Notes under the pieces: model-generated
Databases searched by the model: none
What the model was told of the DNA's origin: nothing
Seen by the model: the letters and a program-made list of their open reading frames with translations, nothing else
Shown: piece by piece, positions 25,531 to 33,084 of the stretch
How positions within the stretch are numbered: position 1 is the stretch's first letter
How the letters are laid out: every line of letters starts with the position of its first letter
NCBI GenBank assembly: GCA_028866895.1
Contig: JAGWHF010000006.1
Coordinates: forward strand, 1-64,000
Origin: Nitrososphaerota archaeon
GTDB taxonomy: Archaea > Thermoproteota > Nitrososphaeria > Nitrososphaerales > Nitrosopumilaceae
Length of the DNA stretch: 64,000 nt
Direction of reading: 5' to 3'
Translations under genes and position numbers: made by a program

Positions 25531-26457
25531 ATGGAAAACCGCATAGTATCGTTTCTCCCCAGTGCCACCGAGATCCTGTACGACCTCGGCGTCGGGGACA
25601 GCGTGCTGGCAGTAACGCACGAGTGCAATTATCCGCCGGAGGCAAGGAGCAAGCCCAAGGTCATCCGCTCGGTCTTTGACCCGCAGAAGATGAGCAGCCA
25701 AGAGATTGACAGGCAGGTTGCCGACCTGGTGAGAAACGGCAGCGAGATCTACGTCCTGGACGAGGCGGTGCTAAGGGAGGCAAACCCGGACATCATCATT
25801 GCGCAGGGAATATGCGAGGTATGCTCGCCATTTACAAGGGAGATTGACAAGGCGGTGGGGCTGCTTGGCGGCAGGCCCGAGGTGATCACGCTGAACCCGA
25901 GAACGCTTGACGGCATACTTGACAGCATCTCGGAGGTCGGTGCAAGGGTGGGAAGGCTGGGCAGGGCGCGGTCCTATGTGTCGGACCTGAGGGGGAGGAT
26001 AAAGAAGATCCAGCATACCCCCAAGGGCGCAAGGCCCAAGGTCCTGTGCATCGAGTGGCTTGACCCGCTCTATACGGCGGGCCACTGGGTCCCACAGATG
26101 GTAGAGATTGCGGGAGGAATCAACGGGCTGAGCACCACGGGCGGGCAGTCAAGGCGGATGGAGCTTGACGAGGCCGCAAGGTTTGATCCCGACGTGATCG
26201 TGCTCATGCCGTGCGGATTCGACGTGGGGCGCACCCTCGGGGAATATGAGAGTACTGCGGAAGGCAACAGGTGGAGGTCGCTGAGGGCCGTAAGGGAGGG
26301 CCAGGTCTACGCCGTGAATGCAAACGAGTACTTTAGCAGGCCAGGTCCGAGGACCGTGACAGGGCTTGAGATCCTGGCAAAGATAATCAACCCCGACACC
26401 TTCCGGGATCTCCACACTCCGAAAAATTCGGTCAAGAAGGTAGAGCCCGAGCTGTAG
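25531..26457 (+). CDS. BtuF-like cobalamin/metal-complex binding protein without signal peptide
   Basis: A periplasmic-binding-protein fold of the BtuF/FepB class: IVSFLPSATEILYDLGVGDS, HECNYPPEARSKPKV, GICEVCSPF, FDPDVIVLMPCGFDVGRT and FSRPGPRTVTGLEILAKI. Family members normally are lipoproteins delivering vitamin B12 or siderophores to an ABC importer. Here the TATA box (TGTTTAAAC, about 25498-25506) and ATG 25531 place the start directly at the domain, with no signal peptide, and no permease or ATPase gene is adjacent. A cytosolic ligand-binding or regulatory role is inferred. Confidence 0.8.
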   Translation: MENRIVSFLPSATEILYDLGVGDSVLAVTHECNYPPEARSKPKVIRSVFDPQKMSSQEIDRQVADLVRNGSEIYVLDEAVLREANPDIIIAQGICEVCSPFTREIDKAVGLLGGRPEVITLNPRTLDGILDSISEVGARVGRLGRARSYVSDLRGRIKKIQHTPKGARPKVLCIEWLDPLYTAGHWVPQMVEIAGGINGLSTTGGQSRRMELDEAARFDPDVIVLMPCGFDVGRTLGEYESTAEGNRWRSLRAVREGQVYAVNANEYFSRPGPRTVTGLEILAKIINPDTFRDLHTPKNSVKKVEPEL

Positions 26458-26608
26458 GAACGTCGCGCTGCAAGGGGGCGCGGAAATTCCCGTCGGAGGC
26501 ACGCCGGGCAGGGGGAGTCGGCAGCCTTTCACCTCCTGGAAACCCGCCGGAATCGCGGAGGAATCCTTCCCAAATCTTATAATCTATCGGGGGCAGGTTT
26601 AACCAGAA

Positions 26609-27688
26609 TTGAGGCTGATACTTTTTTCCATCATCCTGCCCCTTCTTGCAGTGTCGGGCCAGGCCTGGGCAGTCTCCGACCTCGGCACACTCCCGGCCCC
26701 CGACGTGTCAATTTCGCCTGCCTCCGGGCCGCCCGGAACCAACGTGACCATCACGATATCAGGCATCCCGGACATTTCAAACGAGACATACCCGTATGCC
26801 GACCTTTACATCTACCTCCCGTTCTCCCAGCAATTCGGGGTGACGCCGCAGAGCCAGTGCGGTGGGGAGGACTGCTTTCCAGTCTACACCCATGACATGG
26901 CGGTCAACCATGATTTTGCCAACAGGACGGTCACGTTCTCCCTGTTTAGCACGGGCAACCCGGCCCCGGTATATCTTGACGGCCTTGAGAATTCCGTCTG
27001 CGACGTCAGCGTAAACGGCAGGATTGCCGAGAGGTACTTTACCCTCTGCAATACAAAGGACCAGCCTGCCGGGACATACGAGATAAAAATCGGCTGGGCC
27101 GAGGAGAACGCGCCGCAGATAAGCACGATCGTAAAGACGGTTGCGTTCACCGTGACGCAGGGCTCCCCCTCCCCGCCCGCCCAGAAGGTGGACAACGGAA
27201 ACTCCATCATACAGGCGTACCAGGACGGCAGGATAAGCGAGGCCGATTTCTACAACGGCCTGTCCGCGCTGGGGTGGAACTCCCAGGAGATAAGGGAGGC
27301 CCTTGGTGCTATAGGAAGGCTTCCCCACCAGATGGGCGCACCCGTACCGCAGGAGATGCAGCAGATCCAGGAGGGGCTGCAGAAGGCAGGGGCCGGCGCA
27401 AATCCGGTACAGGCAGTCCAGGCCTTGAAGGAGAAGGCCCAGCAGGCCGTCTCGGCATCGCGGCAGGAGACAGTCCAGCTTGCAGCCAAGGTGCAGCTGA
27501 CCGCATACCGGCATGAAACGCAGGCGGATGCGCCTGCCGTGCCGCAGGTCCTGCCTGCCGCGGGCACAACGGCTGCGCAGGGCGGCAGCTTCTGGACCGT
27601 GGTTACCATTGCGGCGTCCGCCGGTGCTGCAGCTGCGGTAGGTGCCGGCGTCCTTGCCGCCAGGCGAACACATAAAATTACAAATTAG
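26609..27688 (+). CDS. Exported protein with C-terminal membrane anchor
   Basis: A 359-aa protein starting at TTG 26609, with TCTTATAATC about 26-30 nt upstream. Signal peptide (LILFSIILPLLAVSGQAWA), then an immunoglobulin/IPT-like domain (VSISPASGPPGTNVTITISG), a helical Gln/Ala-rich middle, and a C-terminal TM helix (VVTIAASAGAAAAVGAGVLAA) with a short basic tail facing the cytoplasm. A segment with IQAYQDGRISEADFYNGLSA resembles the short WW/DGRI-type motif found in other exported proteins of this lineage, including the one at 40256. Function unknown. Confidence 0.8.
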   Translation: MRLILFSIILPLLAVSGQAWAVSDLGTLPAPDVSISPASGPPGTNVTITISGIPDISNETYPYADLYIYLPFSQQFGVTPQSQCGGEDCFPVYTHDMAVNHDFANRTVTFSLFSTGNPAPVYLDGLENSVCDVSVNGRIAERYFTLCNTKDQPAGTYEIKIGWAEENAPQISTIVKTVAFTVTQGSPSPPAQKVDNGNSIIQAYQDGRISEADFYNGLSALGWNSQEIREALGAIGRLPHQMGAPVPQEMQQIQEGLQKAGAGANPVQAVQALKEKAQQAVSASRQETVQLAAKVQLTAYRHETQADAPAVPQVLPAAGTTAAQGGSFWTVVTIAASAGAAAAVGAGVLAARRTHKITN

Positions 27689-27705
27689 GAGAAGGCCCAT
27701 GTTGC

Positions 27706-28545
27706 TTGTTGGACCTGGTATTTTCCGATATTCATGCCGACATTGGGGCGCTTGACGCCATACTTGGGCTTGCATCAAGCCGGGAATTCAAGAAGAAATA
27801 CGGCGAGTTCTCGCGCATACTCAACCTCGGCGACGTGCTGGAGAGGGGCATGCATCCGGCGGAGGTCCTTGCGAGGCTCAAGTCGCTCCAGGGGAGTTAT
27901 GAGATGCACTCGGTGATGGGCAACCATGACGAGGGGTTCCTCTACGGCAGGCCGGTCAGCGCAAGCTCGCCCGAGTCCCTTGACGCCCACGCCAAGCTTA
28001 CGGCAGACGACCTGTCGTTCTTCAAGGCAAACGGCGACAGCACTTTTGGAAGCCAGGAGTTTGTCGACAAAAAGCACGGCCTCTTTTGCGTGCACGGCGG
28101 GCCCCTTGACCCGGGCCGCATAACCCCCAAGGATGCCCGGGACGACTCGTGGCTCTACCAGAGGTCGTGGCAGAGGCTTACAAGCGAGGACTTTGAGTTC
28201 TTCACATATGCAGGCTACCACTACCGGCCCGATTCGGCCTTCAGCGAGGCTGCAAGGCACGTCAAAAACCACGTCATCCTGTGCGGCCACCAGCACCAGG
28301 AGGAGGCGGTGATGCAGGACGGAGGGGTCCGCCGCATCTACCATGATCTCAAGCCCTCCACGGAAAAGATCTCAGGCAGGGTCCTCGAGAGCAGGGAGAT
28401 AATCATCGAGCCCTCAAGGAACTACCTCGTCAGGCTCGGAATAGGCGGGCCCGAGGGCCACTATGTGCCAAACTCCGACGTTCCCCACTTTGCGATAGTC
28501 CAGCACGATCCAAGGAAGGTCGTCCTGTTTGCCATAAGGAGTTAG
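27706..28545 (+). CDS. Calcineurin-like metallophosphoesterase
   Basis: A 279-aa phosphoesterase. The five metal motifs are present: D-x-H in FSDIHADIGALD, GD in NLGDVLERGMHP, GNHD in VMGNHDEGFL, and histidines in FCVHGGPL and LCGHQHQEEA. Such enzymes hydrolyse phosphomono- or diesters (proteins, nucleotides, diadenosine polyphosphates); the substrate is unknown. It starts at TTG 27706 or the next codon TTG, 17 nt after the exported-protein stop, and is followed 13 nt later by the hemerythrin-like gene, suggesting one transcript. Confidence 0.85.
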   Translation: MLDLVFSDIHADIGALDAILGLASSREFKKKYGEFSRILNLGDVLERGMHPAEVLARLKSLQGSYEMHSVMGNHDEGFLYGRPVSASSPESLDAHAKLTADDLSFFKANGDSTFGSQEFVDKKHGLFCVHGGPLDPGRITPKDARDDSWLYQRSWQRLTSEDFEFFTYAGYHYRPDSAFSEAARHVKNHVILCGHQHQEEAVMQDGGVRRIYHDLKPSTEKISGRVLESREIIIEPSRNYLVRLGIGGPEGHYVPNSDVPHFAIVQHDPRKVVLFAIRS

Positions 28546-28558
28546 GTGGGAGGACAGG

Positions 28559-29101
28559 TTGAGTGCCACAGAGACGCTGCGCAACGACCACAGGCAGATG
28601 CGCCGCCTTGAGAAGGTTGTCATACGCTGCTACACCAGGCTCTACGACGGAAAGGACGTGCCGTTTGGGGACATGGAGAGGATGGTAAGGATAATGTCGG
28701 AGTTCCTTGACTCGATCCACTACTCGAGGGAGGAGGACGCGTACTTTGCATGCGTGGGCAGCTACGGTACGCTGAGGGAGGAGATCAGGGCGTTCATGAT
28801 AGAGCACGAGCTCAGCCGCCGCATCGCGGCCAACATATCAAGGCACCTCCAGAGGTGGAAGCAGGGCGAGGATGCGCGTGAGCCTGTTGCAAGGTTCCTC
28901 AAGGCCTACGCGGTATACCTAAACGATCACATGACAAAGGAGGACGAGTTTTTCAATATCGCCGAGCAGCAGGTCCTCTCCCCGGAGGAGGAAAAGATGA
29001 TGTATGAGGAGTTCCGCGCGGTAAATGCAGTCGTCACAAAGATAGACGAGTTAATGGTAATACTGGAAGACCTTGAAAAGGCCGGCTGGATGGAAGACTA
29101 G
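28559..29101 (+). CDS. Hemerythrin-like (HHE) domain protein
   Basis: A 180-aa four-helix bundle. Candidate diiron ligands are spread as in HHE proteins: NDHRQMRRLEKVV, SIHYSREEDAYF, IEHELSRRIA and LNDHMTKEDEFFNIAEQQV. These domains bind oxygen or nitric oxide or sense iron and redox state; a role in NO handling would make sense in an ammonia oxidiser but is not shown by the sequence. Start TTG 28559. Last gene of the plus-strand group that begins at 26609. Confidence 0.85.
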   Translation: MSATETLRNDHRQMRRLEKVVIRCYTRLYDGKDVPFGDMERMVRIMSEFLDSIHYSREEDAYFACVGSYGTLREEIRAFMIEHELSRRIAANISRHLQRWKQGEDAREPVARFLKAYAVYLNDHMTKEDEFFNIAEQQVLSPEEEKMMYEEFRAVNAVVTKIDELMVILEDLEKAGWMED

Positions 29102-29175
29102 TTCTCCTCAAAGACCGACTTGACCCTGGGATAAAGGGAGGGCTCCTCGTTGCTGCTGCCGCGGTTTTTCTGCAT
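29098..29175 (-). CDS. Possible 25-aa peptide
   Basis: ATG 29175 opens a 25-codon frame reading MQKNRGSSNEEPSLYPRVKS and ending VFEEN. ATATATAATAATT lies centred about 26 nt before the ATG, the normal distance for a leaderless archaeal gene, and a 16-bp palindrome (29215-29230) lies just upstream of that. The 3' end overlaps the convergent hemerythrin gene by 4 nt. The AT-rich setting makes chance TATA matches possible. Confidence 0.45.
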   Translation of the reverse strand: MQKNRGSSNEEPSLYPRVKSVFEEN

Positions 29176-29214
29176 GGCATCCTTAGAAGTGCATAATTAT
29201 TATATATCATTAAT

Positions 29215-29230
29215 ATAGTATGCATACTAT
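29215..29230. promoter_or_regulatory. 16-bp perfect palindrome, candidate operator
   Basis: ATAGTATGCATACTAT equals its own reverse complement. It lies upstream of the TATA box of the possible 25-aa gene and about 30-40 nt upstream of AT-rich sequence on the plus strand. Suits a dimeric regulator. Confidence 0.5.
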
Positions 29231-29395
29231 TCATAATGATTTTACTGTAAATAATGCGGTCTCAAAAGGCAAGCGATGCCGGGATTGCAGGCTGCACAGG
29301 CAAGATCTTTCAGGACTTGGATCCCGGGTTGGTTGTGGGACAGTTTCAAAAAGGCAGCATTACGATCGGCGGCAAAGGGGCGGCTGCGTTCCTGC

Positions 29396-29620
29396 CTAGC
29401 TTGAGCCCCTTGTTGCAAGTTCAGGCTTTATCGTCCAGACTATGCCCATGGCTACGAAGGGGATCGATATTATGCCTGCTATCTCAAGGTATACCAGATA
29501 CTGCTCGGGGTGGGACGGGTCGGGATTCTTCCACATGAACGGCACCGGAAGGGCCGCCGCGAACCAGATTATGGCCAGCATGATGATTACGCCGAGCTTC
29601 TTCTTCCTCTTGGGATCCAC
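29396..29620 (-). CDS. Small two-helix membrane protein
   Basis: The frame is longer, but its first part lies inside the reductase gene. AAATTAATAG centred about 25 nt before GTG 29618-29620 indicates a leaderless start there, giving a 74-aa protein: basic N-terminus (MDPKRKKKLG), helix VIIMLAIIWFAAALPVPFMW, loop NPDPSHPEQ, helix YLVYLEIAGIISIPFVAMGI and a short tail. This layout is shared by small subunit-like membrane proteins; no family is recognised. Confidence 0.7.
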   Translation of the reverse strand: MDPKRKKKLGVIIMLAIIWFAAALPVPFMWKNPDPSHPEQYLVYLEIAGIISIPFVAMGIVWTIKPELATRGSS

Positions 29621-29661
29621 GCTATGATAGGGGGCAGGTTCTATTAATTTGATGTGGGTGG

Positions 29662-30402
29662 TTACTTTACAGAGACGCCGCCGTCCACGGGCAGGACCGC
29701 CCCCGTAACCCATGACGACTCTTCGGATGCGAAATACAGTATGGACCTTGCCACGTCGTCCGGGCTGCCGATCCTGCCTATCGGGTGTTCCGCAACCGCC
29801 ATCGCCCTGTCGGCCTCGGTCCTGAGGAACGGTTCGGTCATGTCGGTCTCGACGATTCCCGGACACACGCAGTTGACCCTGATCCTGTACCTGGCGTACT
29901 CTACCGCCCACGCCCTTGTCAGGTGTATGATGGCCGCCTTTGCCGCCGAATACGAGTCCGCCTCGAAATTTTCAAACGACCTGAGGCCCGCATCCGACGA
30001 GACGTTGATGATGCAACCTCCCCCCTCCATCATGTGGGGTATTACTGATTTTGTATATCTGAACTGGCCGGTCAGGTTCACGTCAATAACTTCAGTCCAT
30101 TTTTCCTCGGGAGTCTCGTGCAGCGGCATCACCTCGGGGAAAATCCCCGCGTTGTTTACAAGGATGTCGATCCTGCCGAACCTGTCCATCGTCCTTCCTA
30201 CGACGCTGCCGACGTCAGCGGACCTTCTGATGTCTCCCGCAAATCCAGGCACTCCAAGCTCCCTTGCCGCCTCTTGAAGCCTGCCGTCATCCCTCCCTGT
30301 TATTGCCACCTGCGCCCCCTCTGCTGCAAAAATCCTTGCCGTGGCCTTGCCTATGCCCCTGCTTCCCCCAGTTATGAGGGCGACCCTGCCTGACAGCCTC
30401 AT
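29662..30402 (-). CDS. Short-chain dehydrogenase, FabG-like
   Basis: SDR with TGGSRGIGKATARIF, DDGRLQEAARELG, LVNNAGIFPE, catalytic Ser in IINVSSDAG, YxxxK in DSYSAAKAAIIH and CVCPGIVETDM. The C-terminus ITGAVLPVDGG-type ending (SWVTGAVLPVDGGVSVK) is typical of 3-oxoacyl reductases and glucose dehydrogenase-like SDRs. The frame runs to 30552, but ATG 30402 (MRLSGRVALITGG) is preceded at 27 nt by AGATATACC, so that is the start. Substrate unknown. Confidence 0.88.
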   Translation of the reverse strand: MRLSGRVALITGGSRGIGKATARIFAAEGAQVAITGRDDGRLQEAARELGVPGFAGDIRRSADVGSVVGRTMDRFGRIDILVNNAGIFPEVMPLHETPEEKWTEVIDVNLTGQFRYTKSVIPHMMEGGGCIINVSSDAGLRSFENFEADSYSAAKAAIIHLTRAWAVEYARYRIRVNCVCPGIVETDMTEPFLRTEADRAMAVAEHPIGRIGSPDDVARSILYFASEESSWVTGAVLPVDGGVSVK

Positions 30403-30559
30403 ACCGTTGGATTGCCGGGCAACGGTATATCTGTATTGGACTTTCTTGCAGACTCGAAATCTTTTCGCCTGTGCGTGCGGCACACCGTCCATCCGAGGTG
30501 TCCCGTACAACTGCCGGGGCTCTCGAAGCTTTGCCGGTGTCCGGTATTGCAATTATTGG

Positions 30560-30587
30560 AAATTTTCAGACAATGTCTTGAAAATTT
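30560..30587. promoter_or_regulatory. Imperfect long palindrome, candidate operator
   Basis: AAATTTTCAGACA and TGTCTTGAAAATTT face each other around a single A; the arms match except for one extra base. The arm end AAATTTGCC recurs 15 nt downstream. It lies between the divergent SDR promoter and the candidate RNA promoter near 30667. Confidence 0.5.
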
Positions 30588-30696
30588 GCCTACGGTATCC
30601 TTTAGAAATTTGCCAAAATCAATCAAATTTATGAAAAATCCTGCATAAAATAATAAATATGTGAATCTTATATAGTATTTCATGCAGAGAGATGCA

Positions 30697-30836
30697 AAAT
30701 CTACTGCTCCGTGAGCGTGGCTTCGCAGACCATTCGATAATCTCCGCGCCTGCGGATCATAAGAGGTAATCTCTGAACGTCTGCGAACGGGGCCACGCCC
30801 TAATTTAACCAGTCCCAGTCCGGACTAGGGCTTTTC
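30697..30836 (+). ncRNA. Candidate structured non-coding RNA, about 140 nt
   Basis: In a 500-nt gap. CTTATATAG (about 30667-30675) is a TATA box that would start transcription near 30697. The RNA then forms a 16-bp closing stem: GCGTGGC (30715-30721) with GCCACGC (30792-30798) and TTCGCAGAC (30722-30730) with GTCTGCGAA (30779-30787), with a 4-nt bulge CGGG. Inside are two hairpins, TCCGC/GCGGA (30743-30756) and AGAG/CTCT (30762-30774). A last hairpin CCCAGT-CCGG-ACTAGGG is followed by CTTTTC, a plausible terminator. No match to 5S, SRP or RNase P RNA signatures that I know. Confidence 0.5.
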
Positions 30837-30905
30837 ATCCGCAAGTTCTGGGGGCTTCGGGTTCCCTGGCCTGCACGGTCAAATCCGGAAAAAATTTTTC
30901 AAAAA

Positions 30906-31820
30906 TTAAAGCTTGAGGGATTCCTTTAGTCCCTTGTACCTGTTCCTGATGGTTACTTCTGTAACTCCAGCCGCCTGCGCCACGTCCTTCTGCGTCTTGT
31001 TCTCCCCGTTCATCACGCAGGAGAGGTACAGTGCTGCCGCCGCAAGGCCCATCGGATCCTTGCCTGCCGAGATCTCAATCTCCGCCGCATCCTTTAGGAT
31101 CTGCAGCGCCTTGCGCTTTGTCTTCTCGCTCAGTCCCGCCTTGCTTGCAATCCTTGCCACACACTTTATCGGGTCGACAACCGGCATCTTGAGGTCAAGC
31201 TCCCTGAGCAACAGCCTGTAGCAGCGTGCTACATCCTTCCGCTTGATGTTGATTCCGCTTGCCACGTCGGTCAGGGTTCTGGGAGTCTCTGTGTCCCTGC
31301 AGGCTGCATAGAGCGCGGCCGCAACAAGTCCAGGGATGGACCTTCCCCTCACAAGGCCCTTGTCAAGTGCCTTCCTGTAAATGTAAGCTGTCTTTTCAAT
31401 CACCGCATCAGATAGTGCAAGTTTGTCCTTCAGCCTGTCAAGCTCGCTGAATGCCTGCCTGAAATTCCTGTCCACCGGCTCGTGGACCTGGCTCCTGCTG
31501 TCCCATGTCCTCAGCCTCTCGATGGTGCTCTTCATTGATGCCGAGAGCGGCTTTCCCGATGCGTCCTTGTCTGCAGGGCCTATGATTGTAGCGAGGCCCA
31601 TGTCGTGCATTGCAAGCGAGGTCGGTGTTCCCGTCCTGCTCCGGTCCTCATGCTCCTCCTTGGAAAATGATCTCCATTCCGGCCCGGACTCCTCGACGCG
31701 CTCAGTCATTACAAAGCCGCATCCGCCGCAAAACATCTCACCTGTCGTACTGTCTGTTACCATCGGCCCCTTGCCACAACGCGGACAACGGCCGCCAGAA
31801 CCAAAAGTTTCGCGAGTCAT
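30906..31820 (-). CDS. tfb: Transcription initiation factor B (TFB)
   Basis: Archaeal TFIIB that bridges TBP-DNA and RNA polymerase. Zinc ribbon at 12-36 (CPRCGKGP ... FCGGCGFV), B-reader/linker region (GPEWRSFSKEEHEDRSRTGT), then two cyclin-like repeats (about 110-200 and 205-304) with a C-terminal HTH (TEVTIRNRYKGLKESL) for the BRE. GLAxxI region reads DMGLATIIG, as usual. TTTTTATTTATG about 27 nt before the ATG is its own TATA box. A T-rich run after the stop may terminate it. Thaumarchaea usually carry several TFB paralogues. Confidence 0.95.
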   Translation of the reverse strand: MTRETFGSGGRCPRCGKGPMVTDSTTGEMFCGGCGFVMTERVEESGPEWRSFSKEEHEDRSRTGTPTSLAMHDMGLATIIGPADKDASGKPLSASMKSTIERLRTWDSRSQVHEPVDRNFRQAFSELDRLKDKLALSDAVIEKTAYIYRKALDKGLVRGRSIPGLVAAALYAACRDTETPRTLTDVASGINIKRKDVARCYRLLLRELDLKMPVVDPIKCVARIASKAGLSEKTKRKALQILKDAAEIEISAGKDPMGLAAAALYLSCVMNGENKTQKDVAQAAGVTEVTIRNRYKGLKESLKL

Positions 31821-32159
31821 ATAATCTCTTATAAGAATTTCGGTTTACATAAATAAAAAGGTTTAACTATAAGTGAGATTGTCAGTTTTTTAAAATATTT
31901 TCAAATAAGATGTAATTTCTATGATGTAATCAATTTTACATTAAAAAAAGTGGATCATCTGATCCTTTTCATAAAAAACTCGCCATTCCGGACAAGATGC
32001 AAACGGTACATTTTTTGAAAATTATTTCCCAAAGTTTCCTGGGACCTTCCCTCCCACTTTCCGGGCCGGACTTGGGAAACGGGAGTAAACCATTGCATGC
32101 CAAAGAAGTTCAGCCAAATCCTTAAATACGTTAGTTTTGGAGGACAGGCAATATATAAA
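31821..32159. other. Intergenic, 339 nt
   Basis: AT-rich promoter region of tfb on the left (TATA-like elements at about 31831-31860) and of the small zinc-finger gene on the right (CTTAAATAC at 32121-32129). Nothing else is supported in between. Confidence 0.6.
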
Positions 32160-32270
32160 ATGGAAAAATGTCCACTTTGCTGTGAATCGCAACCGTCGAC
32201 CGGCGCGCTTGCAGTTCACATAAAGAAGATCCATCCGCAGAGAAGTATTGCAATCCAAGTAATGCAGTAG
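32160..32270 (+). CDS. 36-aa single C2H2 zinc finger protein
   Basis: ATG 32160 opens a 36-codon gene, too short for ordinary ORF calling. It reads MEKCPLCCESQPSTGALAVH followed by IKKIHPQRS, a classic C-x2-C-x12-H-x4-H finger (C4, C7, H20, H25) with the hydrophobic L/V spacing of a C2H2 unit. A TATA box CTTAAATAC (32121-32129) and a GGAGG (32140-32144) stand upstream. Small single-finger proteins are known in archaea and may bind DNA or a protein partner. It precedes the CdvB-like gene by 175 nt. Confidence 0.75.
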   Translation: MEKCPLCCESQPSTGALAVHIKKIHPQRSIAIQVMQ

Positions 32271-32445
32271 GTTTCTGTCGAGGGGATTGAACCTAGGATA
32301 TATCCAATGCAGGTAATCCGAAAATTTTGATTTTTTGGCAGCGTCCAAGCCGTGACTATCCCCTGTGGTGCAGTCATCTAAGTTTAGCATACTGTAAACC
32401 ACATTTCACATCGGAAATTAATAACGGATTTTCCCAGTCGTATCC

Positions 32446-33084
32446 ATGACAACATTTGCTAAGAACTGGCAAAGACCTCAGACCCCAAGCCTGGGAGAGA
32501 GGCTCAATGACGCAATAAAGCCCAAAGGCCCACTGAAGCCAAGGATGGAACAGGCAGTAAAGAGGCTGCAACTCCAAATTGGAAAGCTTGACGGGATGAT
32601 CTCAAAGCTGAAGCAGCGTGATGAGAAATTATTCAAGAGAATCGTTGCCGCAACCCAGCAACATGACCTTACCGCTAGTCGCGTTTTATCAAAGGAATTG
32701 GCCGAAGTCAGAAAGGTTACAAAACTTCTCGGTAATGCAAGGATCGCACTCGAACAGATAGAGCTAAGGCTCAGCACCTTCCATGACCTGGGAGACACCG
32801 TGGTCACAATCATGCCTACGATAGGCCTGATGAAGAGCCTCCGGTCGTCGCTCGTCCAGTTCATGCCTGAAGCGGACCGCGAGCTGTCCGGAATGACGGA
32901 AATGCTCAGCGGGCTGATGACAGACACGTTCCACGGCGGAGACTTTGGAATAGACTCCGGAGTGGCCGACGAGGAATCCGAGAAGATCATGCAGGAGGCT
33001 GCGGCAGTGGCGGAGGCGGCGGTAAACGACAAGCTGCCGTCCATGCCTGCCGGAAGCGAGGCCTCGTCTGCACGGTACGTCTAG
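32446..33084 (+). CDS. CdvB-like (ESCRT-III / Snf7) protein
   Basis: A 212-aa all-helical protein with a basic N-terminal half (KPKGPLKPRMEQAVKRLQLQ, DGMISKLKQRDEKLFKRIVA) and an acidic C-terminal half (MTEMLSGLMTDTFHGGD, ADEESEKIMQEAAAVAEAAV), the charge layout of ESCRT-III. In thaumarchaea Cdv proteins form division filaments, with CdvA as membrane recruiter and CdvC (Vps4) as ATPase. The gene is alone here; no CdvA or CdvC lies next to it. No winged helix or MIM-like Pro-rich ending is evident, suggesting one of the short CdvB paralogues. Confidence 0.82.
   Translation: MTTFAKNWQRPQTPSLGERLNDAIKPKGPLKPRMEQAVKRLQLQIGKLDGMISKLKQRDEKLFKRIVAATQQHDLTASRVLSKELAEVRKVTKLLGNARIALEQIELRLSTFHDLGDTVVTIMPTIGLMKSLRSSLVQFMPEADRELSGMTEMLSGLMTDTFHGGDFGIDSGVADEESEKIMQEAAAVAEAAVNDKLPSMPAGSEASSARYV

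Noticed and set aside
29254-29538. 94-codon plus-strand frame after the hemerythrin gene
   Set aside because: First 45 residues look somewhat protein-like, but the second half is the antisense of the small membrane-protein gene, and no clear TATA spacing was found.
32022-32402. 126-codon minus-strand frame
   Set aside because: It lies over the C2H2 zinc-finger gene and its promoter, and has no recognisable domain or good start.
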